Part shown: positions 1 through 9,149 of the stretch, in pieces
Numbering within the stretch: position 1 is the stretch's first letter
Layout of the letters: every line of letters begins with the position of its first letter
Source of the DNA: Alistipes sp. CAG:514
GTDB taxonomy: Bacteria; Bacteroidota; Bacteroidia; Bacteroidales; UBA932
Assembly (NCBI GenBank): GCA_000431015.1
Contig: HF986015.1
Location: 4,271-68,270 of the forward strand
Direction: 5' to 3'
DNA length: 64,000 nucleotides
The notes under the pieces: model-generated
Databases searched by the model: none
What the model was told of the DNA's origin: nothing
The model's input: the letters and a program-made list of their open reading frames with translations, nothing else
Position numbers and translations under genes: made by a program

Positions 1-81
1 AGGAATATAAAGACCTGAAGCTGTCTTTGTCTCAGCCTCCTTAGGCTCTACCAAGACTCTGTCTGCCAATGGTTTAATCAT
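1..81 (-). CDS. groES: GroES co-chaperonin, 5' end only (runs off the window)
   Basis: Reading the minus strand from the ATG at 81 gives MIKPLADRVLVEPKEAETK and a following ASGLYIP, the conserved N-terminus of the 10 kDa co-chaperonin that caps GroEL. Only 27 codons lie in the window; the rest, and presumably groEL, lie to the left. The gene is divergent from the A2M gene at 294. Its roughly 90 nt upstream holds a small hairpin (116-131) and a TGACA palindrome (174-186) that may be regulatory. Identification rests on the classic KPLxDRVLVxP start and is firm despite the short length. Confidence 0.9.
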   Translation of the reverse strand, partial: MIKPLADRVLVEPKEAETKTASGLYIP

Positions 82-115
82 GATATTAATGTTTTTAATC
101 AATTTTTACACTCCT

Positions 116-131
116 CTCCGGAATCCCGGAG
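116..131 (-). promoter_or_regulatory. hairpin in the groES leader
   Basis: CTCCGG (116-121) and CCGGAG (126-131) form a perfect 6 bp stem with an AATC loop. It lies 35 nt upstream of the groES start in its probable 5' leader. It could be a thermosensing or stabilising structure, but no function can be shown from sequence. Confidence 0.4.
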
Positions 132-173
132 ACACCCATCCAAAATCAAAGGATGTGCCATCGGCGCCGAGGC

Positions 174-206
174 TGACAATTTGTCACGAAAGTTGAATTT
201 ATGTCA
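174..206 (-). promoter_or_regulatory. TGACA inverted repeat in the groES / A2M intergenic region
   Basis: TGACA-ATT-TGTCA (174-186) is a perfect 5 bp inverted repeat, and a further TGTCA sits at 202-206. On the minus strand this reads as two TGACA boxes upstream of groES. A heat-shock regulator site is a reasonable inference for a chaperonin promoter. No CIRCE element (TTAGCACTC-N9-GAGTGCTAA) is present. Confidence 0.4.
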
Positions 207-236
207 CTACTTTATCGATATACAAAAATATATTCT

Positions 237-244
237 TATATTTG
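237..244 (+). promoter_or_regulatory. -7 box TATATTTG for the A2M-pbpC operon
   Basis: TATATTTG matches the Bacteroidetes -7 consensus TAnnTTTG and lies 49 bp before the ATG at 294. No clear TTTG is seen 19 bp upstream. Confidence 0.5.
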
Positions 245-293
245 ACATTATGGGTGCAGGAAGACAAACCTATCTTGCTATATTAATAAAGGT

Positions 294-3200
294 ATGAACA
301 CAATATTCTCTACAAAAAAGATCCTAGCCGTACTTGCAGCAGCTACACTTATCTGCGCGGCGCCTTCATGCAGCCGTTTCGGCAAGAGCAAAGGCCAAAG
401 TACCGAATTCGCGACTTTCATCAAAGCCTACACCGGCGGCGTCATCACAGACAAGTCGACCATCAGGGTGGAACTGGCGTCCGACATCGCTGACGCCACA
501 CCGGGAGCCGACCTGAAAGACGGGATCCTCACTTTCACGCCTTCCGTAAAAGGTACTTCCAGATGGCTGTCGCACAGCACGATCGAATTCATCCCGGAAG
601 CCGGAGCGCTGAAGCCTGGCCAGGCCTACACCGGAAAGCTGCGTCTGGACAGAATCCAGAAAGTCGGCGACAGGAAGTTCAAGAAGTTCACTTTCAGATT
701 CCTGGTCGCGATCAAGGAGGCTGTGCTCTCGATGAGCGAGATGACCATCACGGCGGCGTCCCCGGACAAGGCCAGCATCGAAGGCAGAATCTCTCTGACA
801 GAGGAGCTTCCGCTCGAAAAAGTCCAGAAGATGATTGAATATGACTACCCGGACAAGAGCGCGGAGATCAATGTCACGGCAGGCACGGCTCCCCTGGGCT
901 ATCACTTCGAGATAATCGGACTCCCGAGAGGGGCAAAGGACAGGACACTTAAAGTACACCTCAAACCAGGGGACACAGGATTCGTGACAGATTCTAAGCT
1001 GGAGATCACGATTCCGGCCATGAATGATTTCAAGGTTCTCAGCGCGGAAATGGTCGAGGCCAGCGATCCTTACATTGACATCTACTTCACAGAGGCGTTG
1101 GACGACGTTTCTGACAACTCAGGCCTGTTCACACTGAATGGTGTTGGACGCAGCTACGTCCAGTCGGAGAACGCCCATGTCAAAATCTTCTATGACAATC
1201 CGGAGGACGGCCCGATCAGACTCACGGTCTCCAATGCGGTCAAAAGCCATGACGGAGCAAGGCTCGGCCAGGATTATTCAAAGTCTTTCTCGGCCACAGA
1301 GGACAAGCCGGCCGTGGAGATTCCGATCACCGGGAACATATTGCCGGACTCCAAGGAGCTGATCCTCCCGTTCAGAGCCGTCAATCTCAACGCGGTGGAC
1401 ATCAGAGTAATACAAATCTACGAAGACAATGTCCTCACGTTCCTGCAGGAAAACAGCATCTCTGGCGACAACTCTCTGCGACGCTGCGGAAGACTTGTCT
1501 ACAAAAGGTGCATGCGACTGGACTCGGATCCTTCAAAGGATCTGCACAAATGGCAGGACTACGCGGTGGATCTTTCCGGGCTGTTCAGGCAAGAGCCTGG
1601 AGCGATCTACCGTATAAAGCTGTCATTCAAGCAGGAATATTCACTCTACGGCAAGAAGGATTCCTTCAAGGGAGGCATGCCGTCCAACAAGATGGTCAAC
1701 ATCTCCTCCGAGGGTATCACTGAGGAGGATGACGCTGAATGGGACAAGCCATACCCTTACTACTACGAGAGCCTCTTCGACTGGGACAAGTACAATTGGG
1801 AAGACAGGGACAACCCTATGAAGCCTTCGTACTACATGTCATCCGAAAGATTCCCGGACATCAATCTTCTCACTTCCAATCTCGGCGTGATCGCCAAGTA
1901 CTCCGGAAGGGACAGGATCTGGGTCAGCGTGAGCGACATCATCTCCACGGATCCGGTGTTCAACGCCGAACTCTACGTCTACAGCTACCAGCTGAAGGAG
2001 ATCGGCTATGCCAAGACCGGGACTGACGGAATGGCAGAGATCTCACTCTCGGGAAAGCCATTCGTGATTGTCGCCAAGAGGGGCGAATCGACAAGCTACC
2101 TTAAGGTGACGGAAGGTGACCAGAATTCCCTTAGCCGTTTCGATGTCGGAGGAAAGACACTGGAAAAGGGTCTCAAGGCCTTCATCTATGGGGAACGCGG
2201 TGTCTGGAGGCCGGGAGACACCCTGCATGTCACCTTGATCCTTGAGGACAGGGAGAACACCATCCCGGACACCCATCCGACCATCATGGAGCTTTACACC
2301 CCGACAGGACAGTTCTACACGAAACAGATCAACAGCAGCGGCAAGAACGGATTCTACGCCTTCACGATCCAGACCAAGCCGGATGATCCGACCGGGACAT
2401 GGCATGCCTACTTCTCGATCGGAGGAGCGACATTCCATAAAGCGCTGATGGTCGAAAGCATCAAACCTAACAGATTAAAAATCAACCTTGAACTAAAAGA
2501 TAATGTCATCGACGGAGGTCGTTCGGTACCGATGGGGGTATCGTCCAACTGGCTCACCGGCCCTCCGGCATCCGGTCTGTCGGCGAGTGTAAGCATGACG
2601 CTGAGGAGCGGTTCCTCGACCTTCAAAGGATTCGAAGGCTACTCTTTCTCCTGCCCGCTGTCGGATTTCACGACAAGCGAGCATCAACTGTTCAGCACAA
2701 GGCTTGACTTCAACGGGCAGGCAAACGTGAACGTCAGCATGCCTACGGCCAACTATGCTCCCGGAATGCTGCGCGCCGACATCCTGACCACCGTCGAGGA
2801 ACAAGGCGGCGATGTCAGCTTCAACACAATGACGGTTCCGTTCTCGCCATATTCCGCCTACGTCGGAGTAAGGCTGCCGAGAGAGGACAAAGGAATGTAC
2901 CTTGAGACCGACAAGGACTACAAGGTTGACGTTGCCGTTGTGGACAAAAACGGCAACAGGCTTTCCGGACGCAATCTGAAGTACACGGTCTACAAGATGA
3001 AATGGAGCTGGTGGTGGGAGACACGCGACGAGAGCCTCTACACCTACATGAACAGTCCGTCCGCCGACATCATCTCTTCCGGCACGATCAAATCCGGACA
3101 CGGGGACAGCACCATTCCGCTCAGAGTTGACTACCCGGATTGGGGACGGTACCTCGTGCTGGTCACCGACACGGGAAGCGGCCACACATCGGGAGGCATA

Positions 3201-5834
3201 GTCTACATTGACTGGCCATCGTACAGAGGAAGATCCTCGAAGACAGATCCTGACGCCCTGACAATGCTGTCTTTCTCCACCGACAAGGAATCCTACAATG
3301 TCGGAGAGAACGCCACCGTGTACATTCCTGCCGTGTCCAAAGGACAGGCGCTCGTCTCCCTTGAGAACTCAAGAAAAGTCATCTCAAGGAAATGGGTGAA
3401 GGTCTCCGGCGAGGACGACGCGACATATTCATTCAAGATCACGCCTGAGATGGCGCCTAACTTCTATGTGCATGTCACTCTGATCCAGCCACACGAGAGA
3501 GGCGACAACGATCTCCCTATCAGGCTCTACGGCGTGCGCCCTATCCTGGTCAACGACAAGGCTTCCCATCTTGAGCCTGTCATCAACATGCCTGATGTAC
3601 TGCGCCCTGAGGAGGAATTCACGGTCAAGGTCAAGGAGAAGAACGGCAAGCCGATGACCTACACGCTGGCGGTTGTGGACGAAGGACTGCTTGACATAAC
3701 GGGCTACAAGACCCCGGATCCGTGGAACGCCATGTACGCTCGGGAAGCCCTTGGTGTCAGCACCTGGGATCTGTATGACGATGTCATAGGAGCCTACAGC
3801 GGAAGGTTCTCGCCGATGTTCAGCATCGGAGGTGACGAGAGCATGATTGTGGGAGCCAAAAAGGACAACAGGTTCAACGCTGTCGTGAGATACATCGGTC
3901 CGTTCTCGCTTCAAAGCGGCACAGCCACACACAAGATCAAGCTTCCTATGTACGTAGGCAGCGTGAAGGTGATGCTTGTGGCCGGTCGCTCCGGAGCCTA
4001 CGGCAACGCGGAAAAGACCGTCACGGTAAGATCGCCGCTTATGGTTCTGCCGACTCTTCCAAGAGTCCTCGGCACAGGTGAGAAAGTCTCTATGCCGGTC
4101 AACGTCTTCGCGCTTGAGAACGAGGTGAAGGACGCCGAGGTCACTGTGACCGTTGACGGACCGCTGAGAATCAACGGCGATTCCAGGGCGGTTGTCACGT
4201 TCAGCGAGCCTGGGGACAAACTGGTCAGATTCAACCTTGAGGCGACCGGAACCGGTGTCGCGACCGTCAACATCACCGCGGCCTCCAAAGGCCACAAGGC
4301 CAAGGACAGGATCACTATCCAAGTAAGGACACCGAATCCTCCGATCGTCTCCGTGGAAAGGGCTGTCATCCCGAAGGACGGGACTAAACATTTCGGGTTC
4401 AAGCCGTTCACTTCCGGCGACGAGCAATGGGCGACCTTGGAATTCACCGGATTCCCGGCTGTGGACTGCGGAGGTATATTCACATTCCTCAAGGGCTACG
4501 ACTACAGCTGCACCGAGCAGATCGCATCCAGAGGAATAAGTCTGCTGGCGATCAAGGACATGCTTCCTGAGGACAAGCGGCAGGAAATCGACAAGATGAT
4601 CCCTGAGCTGCTCCAGTCTCTCTACCAGAGACAGTTGGGCGGCGGCGGATTCACCTACTGGCCGGGAGGTACCGACGCGAACGGCTGGGTAAGCTCGATG
4701 GCGGGACAGTTCATGATAGCCGCTCTCGAGAATGGATTCTCTGTCAGCAAAGGCGTACTTGCCAGTTGGTCCAGATTCCAGAAGAAGAACGTGCAGGACT
4801 ACCGCAACACCACGAACACAGCGCTTGGCGACCTTGAGCAGGCCTACAGGCTCTACACGCTGGCTCTAAACGGCGAGGCGGAGAGCGGAGCCATGAACAG
4901 GCTCAAGGAAAGCGAGAGCCTCTCCACGCAGGCTGCATGGATGCTTGCCTCGACCTATGCCATCACCGGCAAGAAAACCCTGGCCAAAGAGATCATTGAA
5001 GGTCTGAGGACAGACTTCTCTGAATATGCCCAGGCCAACAGTACATTCGGCTCGCCGGTCAGGGACAAGGCCATCGCCATTGAGTCCATGGTCCTTACCG
5101 ACGCCATACCGGAAGCCATGGATGTCGCCCAGGAAGTCGCCGACGCGATCTCCGGAGGTTGGTACTCGACGCAGGAACTGGCCTTCACGACCAACGCGCT
5201 GAAGAAACTGGCGGCTAAAGTCGGCTCAGACAACATCGCCGCCGAAGTCCGTCAAGGTGACAAGACCGCCAGCGTAAAGAGTGCCAAGTCCATAGGGATG
5301 GCTACCGTGGACACCGAATGCGGCAGCATCGACATCACCAACAAGATGAACGGCCTGCTCTACGCCACATTGGTGACATCCGTGATTCCTGAGCCAGGAA
5401 GCAGGGTGGAGGCGAGATCCAACGGGCTTAGCCTGAGCGTGGCCTACAGCTCGCTTTCCGGCAAGACACTGACACCTGAGAAGATCCAGCAAGGAACCGA
5501 CTTCAATGTCACCATCACGGTAGGCAACACCAGCGGAGCCAAAGACTACACAAACCTGGCTCTTACAGAGGCGATTCCATCCGGATGGGAAATCATCAAC
5601 GACAGGCTTCTCGGACAAGGAGCCTCAAAGGCCTCGTTCACCTACAAAGACATCAGGGACGACCGTGTGATCTGGTTCTTCGACCTTCCGAAGGGTTCAA
5701 GCAAGACTTTCAGGATGAAGATGCATGCATCCTACCTTGGCGAGTTCACCCTTCCGGCGATAAAATGCGAGGCGATGTACGATCCGCACATTGTCGCCAA
5801 CACCGCCTCAAGCACGGCGAAAGTCACTGAATAG
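294..5834 (+). CDS. Thioester alpha-2-macroglobulin family lipoprotein
   Basis: A large (1846 residue) bacterial alpha-2-macroglobulin of the YfhM type, which traps attacking proteases at the cell envelope. A lipoprotein signal ends in the lipobox APSC with Cys26 as the lipidated residue. MG2-type beta-sandwich domains fill the first two thirds. The thioester motif CTEQ starts at Cys1406 (nucleotides 4509-4511), followed by an alpha-helical complement-like domain (YWPGGTDANGWVSS region) and a C-terminal MG domain. Having the cysteine and glutamine predicts covalent trapping rather than the thioester-less type. The stop codon is 3 bp before the ATG of pbpC, reproducing the known yfhM-pbpC pairing, in which the trap protects the periplasm when the wall is breached. 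Confidence 0.93.
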   Translation: MNTIFSTKKILAVLAAATLICAAPSCSRFGKSKGQSTEFATFIKAYTGGVITDKSTIRVELASDIADATPGADLKDGILTFTPSVKGTSRWLSHSTIEFIPEAGALKPGQAYTGKLRLDRIQKVGDRKFKKFTFRFLVAIKEAVLSMSEMTITAASPDKASIEGRISLTEELPLEKVQKMIEYDYPDKSAEINVTAGTAPLGYHFEIIGLPRGAKDRTLKVHLKPGDTGFVTDSKLEITIPAMNDFKVLSAEMVEASDPYIDIYFTEALDDVSDNSGLFTLNGVGRSYVQSENAHVKIFYDNPEDGPIRLTVSNAVKSHDGARLGQDYSKSFSATEDKPAVEIPITGNILPDSKELILPFRAVNLNAVDIRVIQIYEDNVLTFLQENSISGDNSLRRCGRLVYKRCMRLDSDPSKDLHKWQDYAVDLSGLFRQEPGAIYRIKLSFKQEYSLYGKKDSFKGGMPSNKMVNISSEGITEEDDAEWDKPYPYYYESLFDWDKYNWEDRDNPMKPSYYMSSERFPDINLLTSNLGVIAKYSGRDRIWVSVSDIISTDPVFNAELYVYSYQLKEIGYAKTGTDGMAEISLSGKPFVIVAKRGESTSYLKVTEGDQNSLSRFDVGGKTLEKGLKAFIYGERGVWRPGDTLHVTLILEDRENTIPDTHPTIMELYTPTGQFYTKQINSSGKNGFYAFTIQTKPDDPTGTWHAYFSIGGATFHKALMVESIKPNRLKINLELKDNVIDGGRSVPMGVSSNWLTGPPASGLSASVSMTLRSGSSTFKGFEGYSFSCPLSDFTTSEHQLFSTRLDFNGQANVNVSMPTANYAPGMLRADILTTVEEQGGDVSFNTMTVPFSPYSAYVGVRLPREDKGMYLETDKDYKVDVAVVDKNGNRLSGRNLKYTVYKMKWSWWWETRDESLYTYMNSPSADIISSGTIKSGHGDSTIPLRVDYPDWGRYLVLVTDTGSGHTSGGIVYIDWPSYRGRSSKTDPDALTMLSFSTDKESYNVGENATVYIPAVSKGQALVSLENSRKVISRKWVKVSGEDDATYSFKITPEMAPNFYVHVTLIQPHERGDNDLPIRLYGVRPILVNDKASHLEPVINMPDVLRPEEEFTVKVKEKNGKPMTYTLAVVDEGLLDITGYKTPDPWNAMYAREALGVSTWDLYDDVIGAYSGRFSPMFSIGGDESMIVGAKKDNRFNAVVRYIGPFSLQSGTATHKIKLPMYVGSVKVMLVAGRSGAYGNAEKTVTVRSPLMVLPTLPRVLGTGEKVSMPVNVFALENEVKDAEVTVTVDGPLRINGDSRAVVTFSEPGDKLVRFNLEATGTGVATVNITAASKGHKAKDRITIQVRTPNPPIVSVERAVIPKDGTKHFGFKPFTSGDEQWATLEFTGFPAVDCGGIFTFLKGYDYSCTEQIASRGISLLAIKDMLPEDKRQEIDKMIPELLQSLYQRQLGGGGFTYWPGGTDANGWVSSMAGQFMIAALENGFSVSKGVLASWSRFQKKNVQDYRNTTNTALGDLEQAYRLYTLALNGEAESGAMNRLKESESLSTQAAWMLASTYAITGKKTLAKEIIEGLRTDFSEYAQANSTFGSPVRDKAIAIESMVLTDAIPEAMDVAQEVADAISGGWYSTQELAFTTNALKKLAAKVGSDNIAAEVRQGDKTASVKSAKSIGMATVDTECGSIDITNKMNGLLYATLVTSVIPEPGSRVEARSNGLSLSVAYSSLSGKTLTPEKIQQGTDFNVTITVGNTSGAKDYTNLALTEAIPSGWEIINDRLLGQGASKASFTYKDIRDDRVIWFFDLPKGSSKTFRMKMHASYLGEFTLPAIKCEAMYDPHIVANTASSTAKVTE

Positions 5835-5837
5835 GCC

Positions 5838-8129
5838 ATGAGCGAAGGGTTGCTCTCCAAGTTGGCCGGCAAATTGAAAAGAATCACCAAGAGACAGGCT
5901 ATCATCATGATATGCCTGCCTCTTTTAATAGGCTACATCTTCTGTCTGCCAAAGGACATCTTCGAAGGGACCACCTATTCAACGGTTGTTACTGACAGAA
6001 ACGGAGAGCTTCTTGGAGCGAGGATAGCACGGGACGGCCAATGGAGGTTCCCTCCGTCCGACACCGTGCCTCAAAAGTTCCAGACAGCCATCGTCCAATT
6101 CGAGGACAGGTGGTTCAACCTTCACCCGGGAGTCAACCCTGTCTCCATCCTGCGTGCCGCGGTCGGCAACATGAAAGCCGGACAGGTGACCAGCGGGGGC
6201 AGCACGATCACGATGCAGGTGATAAGGATGTCCAGAGGCCGCGAAAGGAATCTCGGACAGAAAATCATCGAGGCCATCCTGGCCACCAGGCTGGAACTGC
6301 GATGCAGCAAAGAGGAGATTCTCGGCATGTACGCGTCCCACGCACCTTTCGGGGGCAATGTCGTCGGGCTGGAAGCGGCCTCCTGGAGGTACTTCGGAAG
6401 GCCTCCGGACGAACTGACATGGGGAGAGGCCGCGACATTGGCTGTGCTACCGAACGCTCCCGCCGAGATTCATCCCGGCAAGAACAGGTCAAGGCTGCTG
6501 GAGAAACGCAACCGGCTTCTGGCAACACTCTACAAGAGAGGAAGTCTGGACTCCCTCGACTACGCCCTGGCCTGCGACGAGCCGCTGCCGACGGAGCCTC
6601 TGGCGCTTCCGCAGGACGCCCACCATCTGACAGAATACTACTGGAAGACATCGCCGGGGAAAAGGATACGTACGACTATCGACATTCACTTGCAAAGGCA
6701 CGTCCAGGAGATAGCGGACCAATGGAACAATGACTTTACATCAAACGGAGCCAATGATCTGGCCGCCATCGTCGAGGATGTCCACACAGGCGAGGTGCTT
6801 GCCTACATCGGCAACGCCAATCCTCAGCGCAAACGCCCGGGAAGCGAGGTGGACATCATCCGGTCGCCAAGAAGCACAGGCAGCATACTGAAGCCCGTCC
6901 TCTACTGCGCGGCTCTTCAGGAAGGCGAGATCCTGCCCAACACCCTGCTGCCGGATGTCCCCATCAACCTGAACGGATTCTCTCCGCAGAATTTCAACCG
7001 CCAGTTCAACGGAGCCGTTCCTGCTTCGGAAGCCCTCGCACGCTCACTGAATGTGCCTTCCGTGCACATGCTCAGAAAATTCGGCGTGCCGAAATTCCTT
7101 GGCACACTGCGCAGATGCGGGATGAGTACCCTGAAGGAAAGCGCCTCACACTACGGACTGTCGCTGATCCTTGGAGGCGCGGAAGGGACATTGGGAGAAG
7201 TAACCTCATTATATTCAAAGATGTCCGAGTCCTATCAAAGACCGGACACTTTACATAACGGGAAGGGAGACAGGCTTCAAGGGTTCCCTCTGAACGACAA
7301 GTGCGCCCTGTGGTGGACATTCGACGCGCTGAAAGAGGTCAACAGACCCGACGAGATCGACTGGCGGCTGATACGGTCTGTGAGGAAGGTGGCTTGGAAG
7401 ACAGGAACCAGCTACGGTTTCCGGGACGCTTGGGCCGTCGGAGTGACAGCCGACCACGCTGTCGGAGTCTGGGTCGGGAACGCTCAAGGCCAAGGAGTTC
7501 CCGGACTCACGGGAGCCAGGACAGCCGGCCCGGTCATGTTCGACATATTCAATCTTCTTCCTTCAACAAATTCTGACAATGAATATTCAAGGAACGGTTG
7601 GTTCAAGGAGCCGGTCTACGGCGACTACATCACAGCGGAAGTCTGCCATGAGTCGGGATGCCTGAAAAACGCCAACTGTAGCCATCTCGACACCCTCATA
7701 CTGCCACGGAAAGCGGTCCGAAGCGAGGCCTGCCCTTATCATAAGATGATTGACGGGGAGGCGGTCTTCGTGCTGCCGCCTTCGATGGAATGGTACTACA
7801 AGCAGCACCACCCTGAATATTCCCCCGTCCTGGCAAGGAACAAAGTGAATGGAGACACTCCGATGGGATTCATCTATCCGGAGAACGGCGCGGACATCTA
7901 CATCCCGCGCCAGCTGGACGGCTCCATCAAGGGAATAACCTTCAACCTCGCCCACAGGAACCCTATGACGACAGTCTTCTGGCACCTTGACAATGAATAT
8001 GTCGGGGAAACACAGCTGATTCACCAGGTGACACTCACGCCGTCACCCGGGAAGCACACCGTCACTGTGGTGGATGAGTCCGGAAACATGCTGTCCGTAG
8101 GATTCACCATCATGGACAAGAACAGGTAG
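5838..8129 (+). CDS. pbpC: Penicillin-binding protein 1C
   Basis: A bifunctional peptidoglycan synthase of 763 residues. A short cytoplasmic tail and one transmembrane anchor (about residues 22-38, MICLPLLIGYIFC) precede a GT51 transglycosylase domain (about 70-235; QFEDRWFNLHPGVNP, GGSTITMQ). The transpeptidase domain follows with active-site SILK (Ser349), SLN (Ser403) and KTGT (Lys521). The last 190 residues match the PBP1C-specific C-terminal domain, with several cysteines. It follows the A2M gene by 3 bp and surely shares its transcript. The gene pair is a well-known conserved unit; the physical role of the partnership is inferred from that literature. Confidence 0.93.
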   Translation: MSEGLLSKLAGKLKRITKRQAIIMICLPLLIGYIFCLPKDIFEGTTYSTVVTDRNGELLGARIARDGQWRFPPSDTVPQKFQTAIVQFEDRWFNLHPGVNPVSILRAAVGNMKAGQVTSGGSTITMQVIRMSRGRERNLGQKIIEAILATRLELRCSKEEILGMYASHAPFGGNVVGLEAASWRYFGRPPDELTWGEAATLAVLPNAPAEIHPGKNRSRLLEKRNRLLATLYKRGSLDSLDYALACDEPLPTEPLALPQDAHHLTEYYWKTSPGKRIRTTIDIHLQRHVQEIADQWNNDFTSNGANDLAAIVEDVHTGEVLAYIGNANPQRKRPGSEVDIIRSPRSTGSILKPVLYCAALQEGEILPNTLLPDVPINLNGFSPQNFNRQFNGAVPASEALARSLNVPSVHMLRKFGVPKFLGTLRRCGMSTLKESASHYGLSLILGGAEGTLGEVTSLYSKMSESYQRPDTLHNGKGDRLQGFPLNDKCALWWTFDALKEVNRPDEIDWRLIRSVRKVAWKTGTSYGFRDAWAVGVTADHAVGVWVGNAQGQGVPGLTGARTAGPVMFDIFNLLPSTNSDNEYSRNGWFKEPVYGDYITAEVCHESGCLKNANCSHLDTLILPRKAVRSEACPYHKMIDGEAVFVLPPSMEWYYKQHHPEYSPVLARNKVNGDTPMGFIYPENGADIYIPRQLDGSIKGITFNLAHRNPMTTVFWHLDNEYVGETQLIHQVTLTPSPGKHTVTVVDESGNMLSVGFTIMDKNR

Positions 8130-8157
8130 TCCTATGGCTGTCTTTCAAGACAATCGC

Positions 8158-8958
8158 TTATTTGGAAGGTCGCTTATACCCATCCTTGGTGGCTTTCGAC
8201 GCCATTCTTGAGATTCTGTCAGCCGTGGCCGGATGCGTGGAGAACAACTGTCCGACAGATGAGCCGGCAGCCGCCTGTGTGCCGGAGGCGGAGTCTCCGC
8301 CGGACAACTTCTGCAGTTCCTCAAAGGCCATGGCCATCGCCCAAGGATTCTTGCCGAGACTCTTGAGGAAGTCATACCCATAGTCATCAGCCGCGCACTC
8401 CTGCTTCCTTGAGAAGCTGGCGCTCATCAAGACCTCTCCGAGATCCCCGAGCTGCGATGCGGTGAGGACCGCGACAGCCCCGCCGGTGGAGACAACAGCA
8501 TCCCTCAAGGCCGAAGTCATGAGAGCCTGCTTGAACTGCATCTTGGAATGCTTCAGAGCCACATGGCCGATCTCATGCCCTACAACACCCAAAGCCTCAT
8601 CGTCTGTCATCGCTTCCAGAAGTCCCGAATAGATCCTCACGCTTCCGTCAGCGCAGGCGAAAGCATTGACTTCGTTCGTCTTGTAGACCTTGAAATTCAG
8701 AGGAATCCCATTGACGGATGTGATCCCGGCAGTCATCCTCCGGACTCTTTTGACATACGGGCTGGTCTCCGGAAGCACGGCGTTCTCAGCATCGAGTTTC
8801 TGGACGTACTGGCCGACATAAGCCTGTATCTGCGAGTCGGACAACGTGGCCGCCTGGGCCACCTTGGCGCCACCGGAAAGCAGATAGGCCGCATTGAACT
8901 GTTCCGAACATGAGGCGCAAAGCGCCGCCACCGTCAAAATGAATATGATTCTACGCAT
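8158..8958 (-). CDS. M48 family metallopeptidase, outer-membrane lipoprotein type
   Basis: A 266-residue zinc protease of the LoiP/YcaL/BepA-like M48 group, probably clearing damaged envelope proteins. The N-terminus is a lipoprotein signal with lipobox CASC (Cys17). The zinc-binding motif HEIGH occupies residues 128-132, and the downstream ECAADDYGYDFL supplies the third ligand. The C-terminus ends in a lysine-rich tail after the FSTHPATADRI motif typical of these proteases. It is convergent with pbpC, with 28 bp between the stops. A TATATTTG -7 box lies at 8983-8990. Confidence 0.9.
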   Translation of the reverse strand: MRRIIFILTVAALCASCSEQFNAAYLLSGGAKVAQAATLSDSQIQAYVGQYVQKLDAENAVLPETSPYVKRVRRMTAGITSVNGIPLNFKVYKTNEVNAFACADGSVRIYSGLLEAMTDDEALGVVGHEIGHVALKHSKMQFKQALMTSALRDAVVSTGGAVAVLTASQLGDLGEVLMSASFSRKQECAADDYGYDFLKSLGKNPWAMAMAFEELQKLSGGDSASGTQAAAGSSVGQLFSTHPATADRISRMASKATKDGYKRPSK

Positions 8959-8982
8959 TCCCGCTAATTATTAATGAATGTG

Positions 8983-8990
8983 CAAATATA
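8983..8990 (-). promoter_or_regulatory. -7 box TATATTTG for the M48 peptidase gene
   Basis: On the minus strand TATATTTG matches TAnnTTTG and sits 24 bp upstream of the ATG at 8958. Confidence 0.5.
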
Positions 8991-9063
8991 TAAATTTGTC
9001 CGAACTTTCCGCAGAGCGTCCAACGATTCCGCACCGCAATAATCACCACAAACTCCGGGACAC

Positions 9064-9099
9064 AAAAAAGGATGGCTAAAAGAAAACTCTCAGCCATCC
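9064..9099 (-). terminator. Rho-independent terminator of mdh
   Basis: GGATGGCT and AGCCATCC form an 8 bp stem with a 14 nt loop (9070-9099). On the minus strand the stem is followed by six T (9064-9069). It lies about 50 bp past the mdh stop. Confidence 0.8.
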
Positions 9100-9149
9100 C
9101 ATCCCGGTAATCCCTAAAAATTACTTAGCGCTTACCAATCATCTATTTA

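Noticed and set aside
153..165. Fourth copy of the hairpin element upstream of groES (13 nt ATGTGCCATCGGC shared with copy 3 at 50669-50681)
   Set aside because: Only this word matches; none of the flanking blocks of the element are present and the second hairpin arm is altered, so chance or distant relic cannot be told apart.
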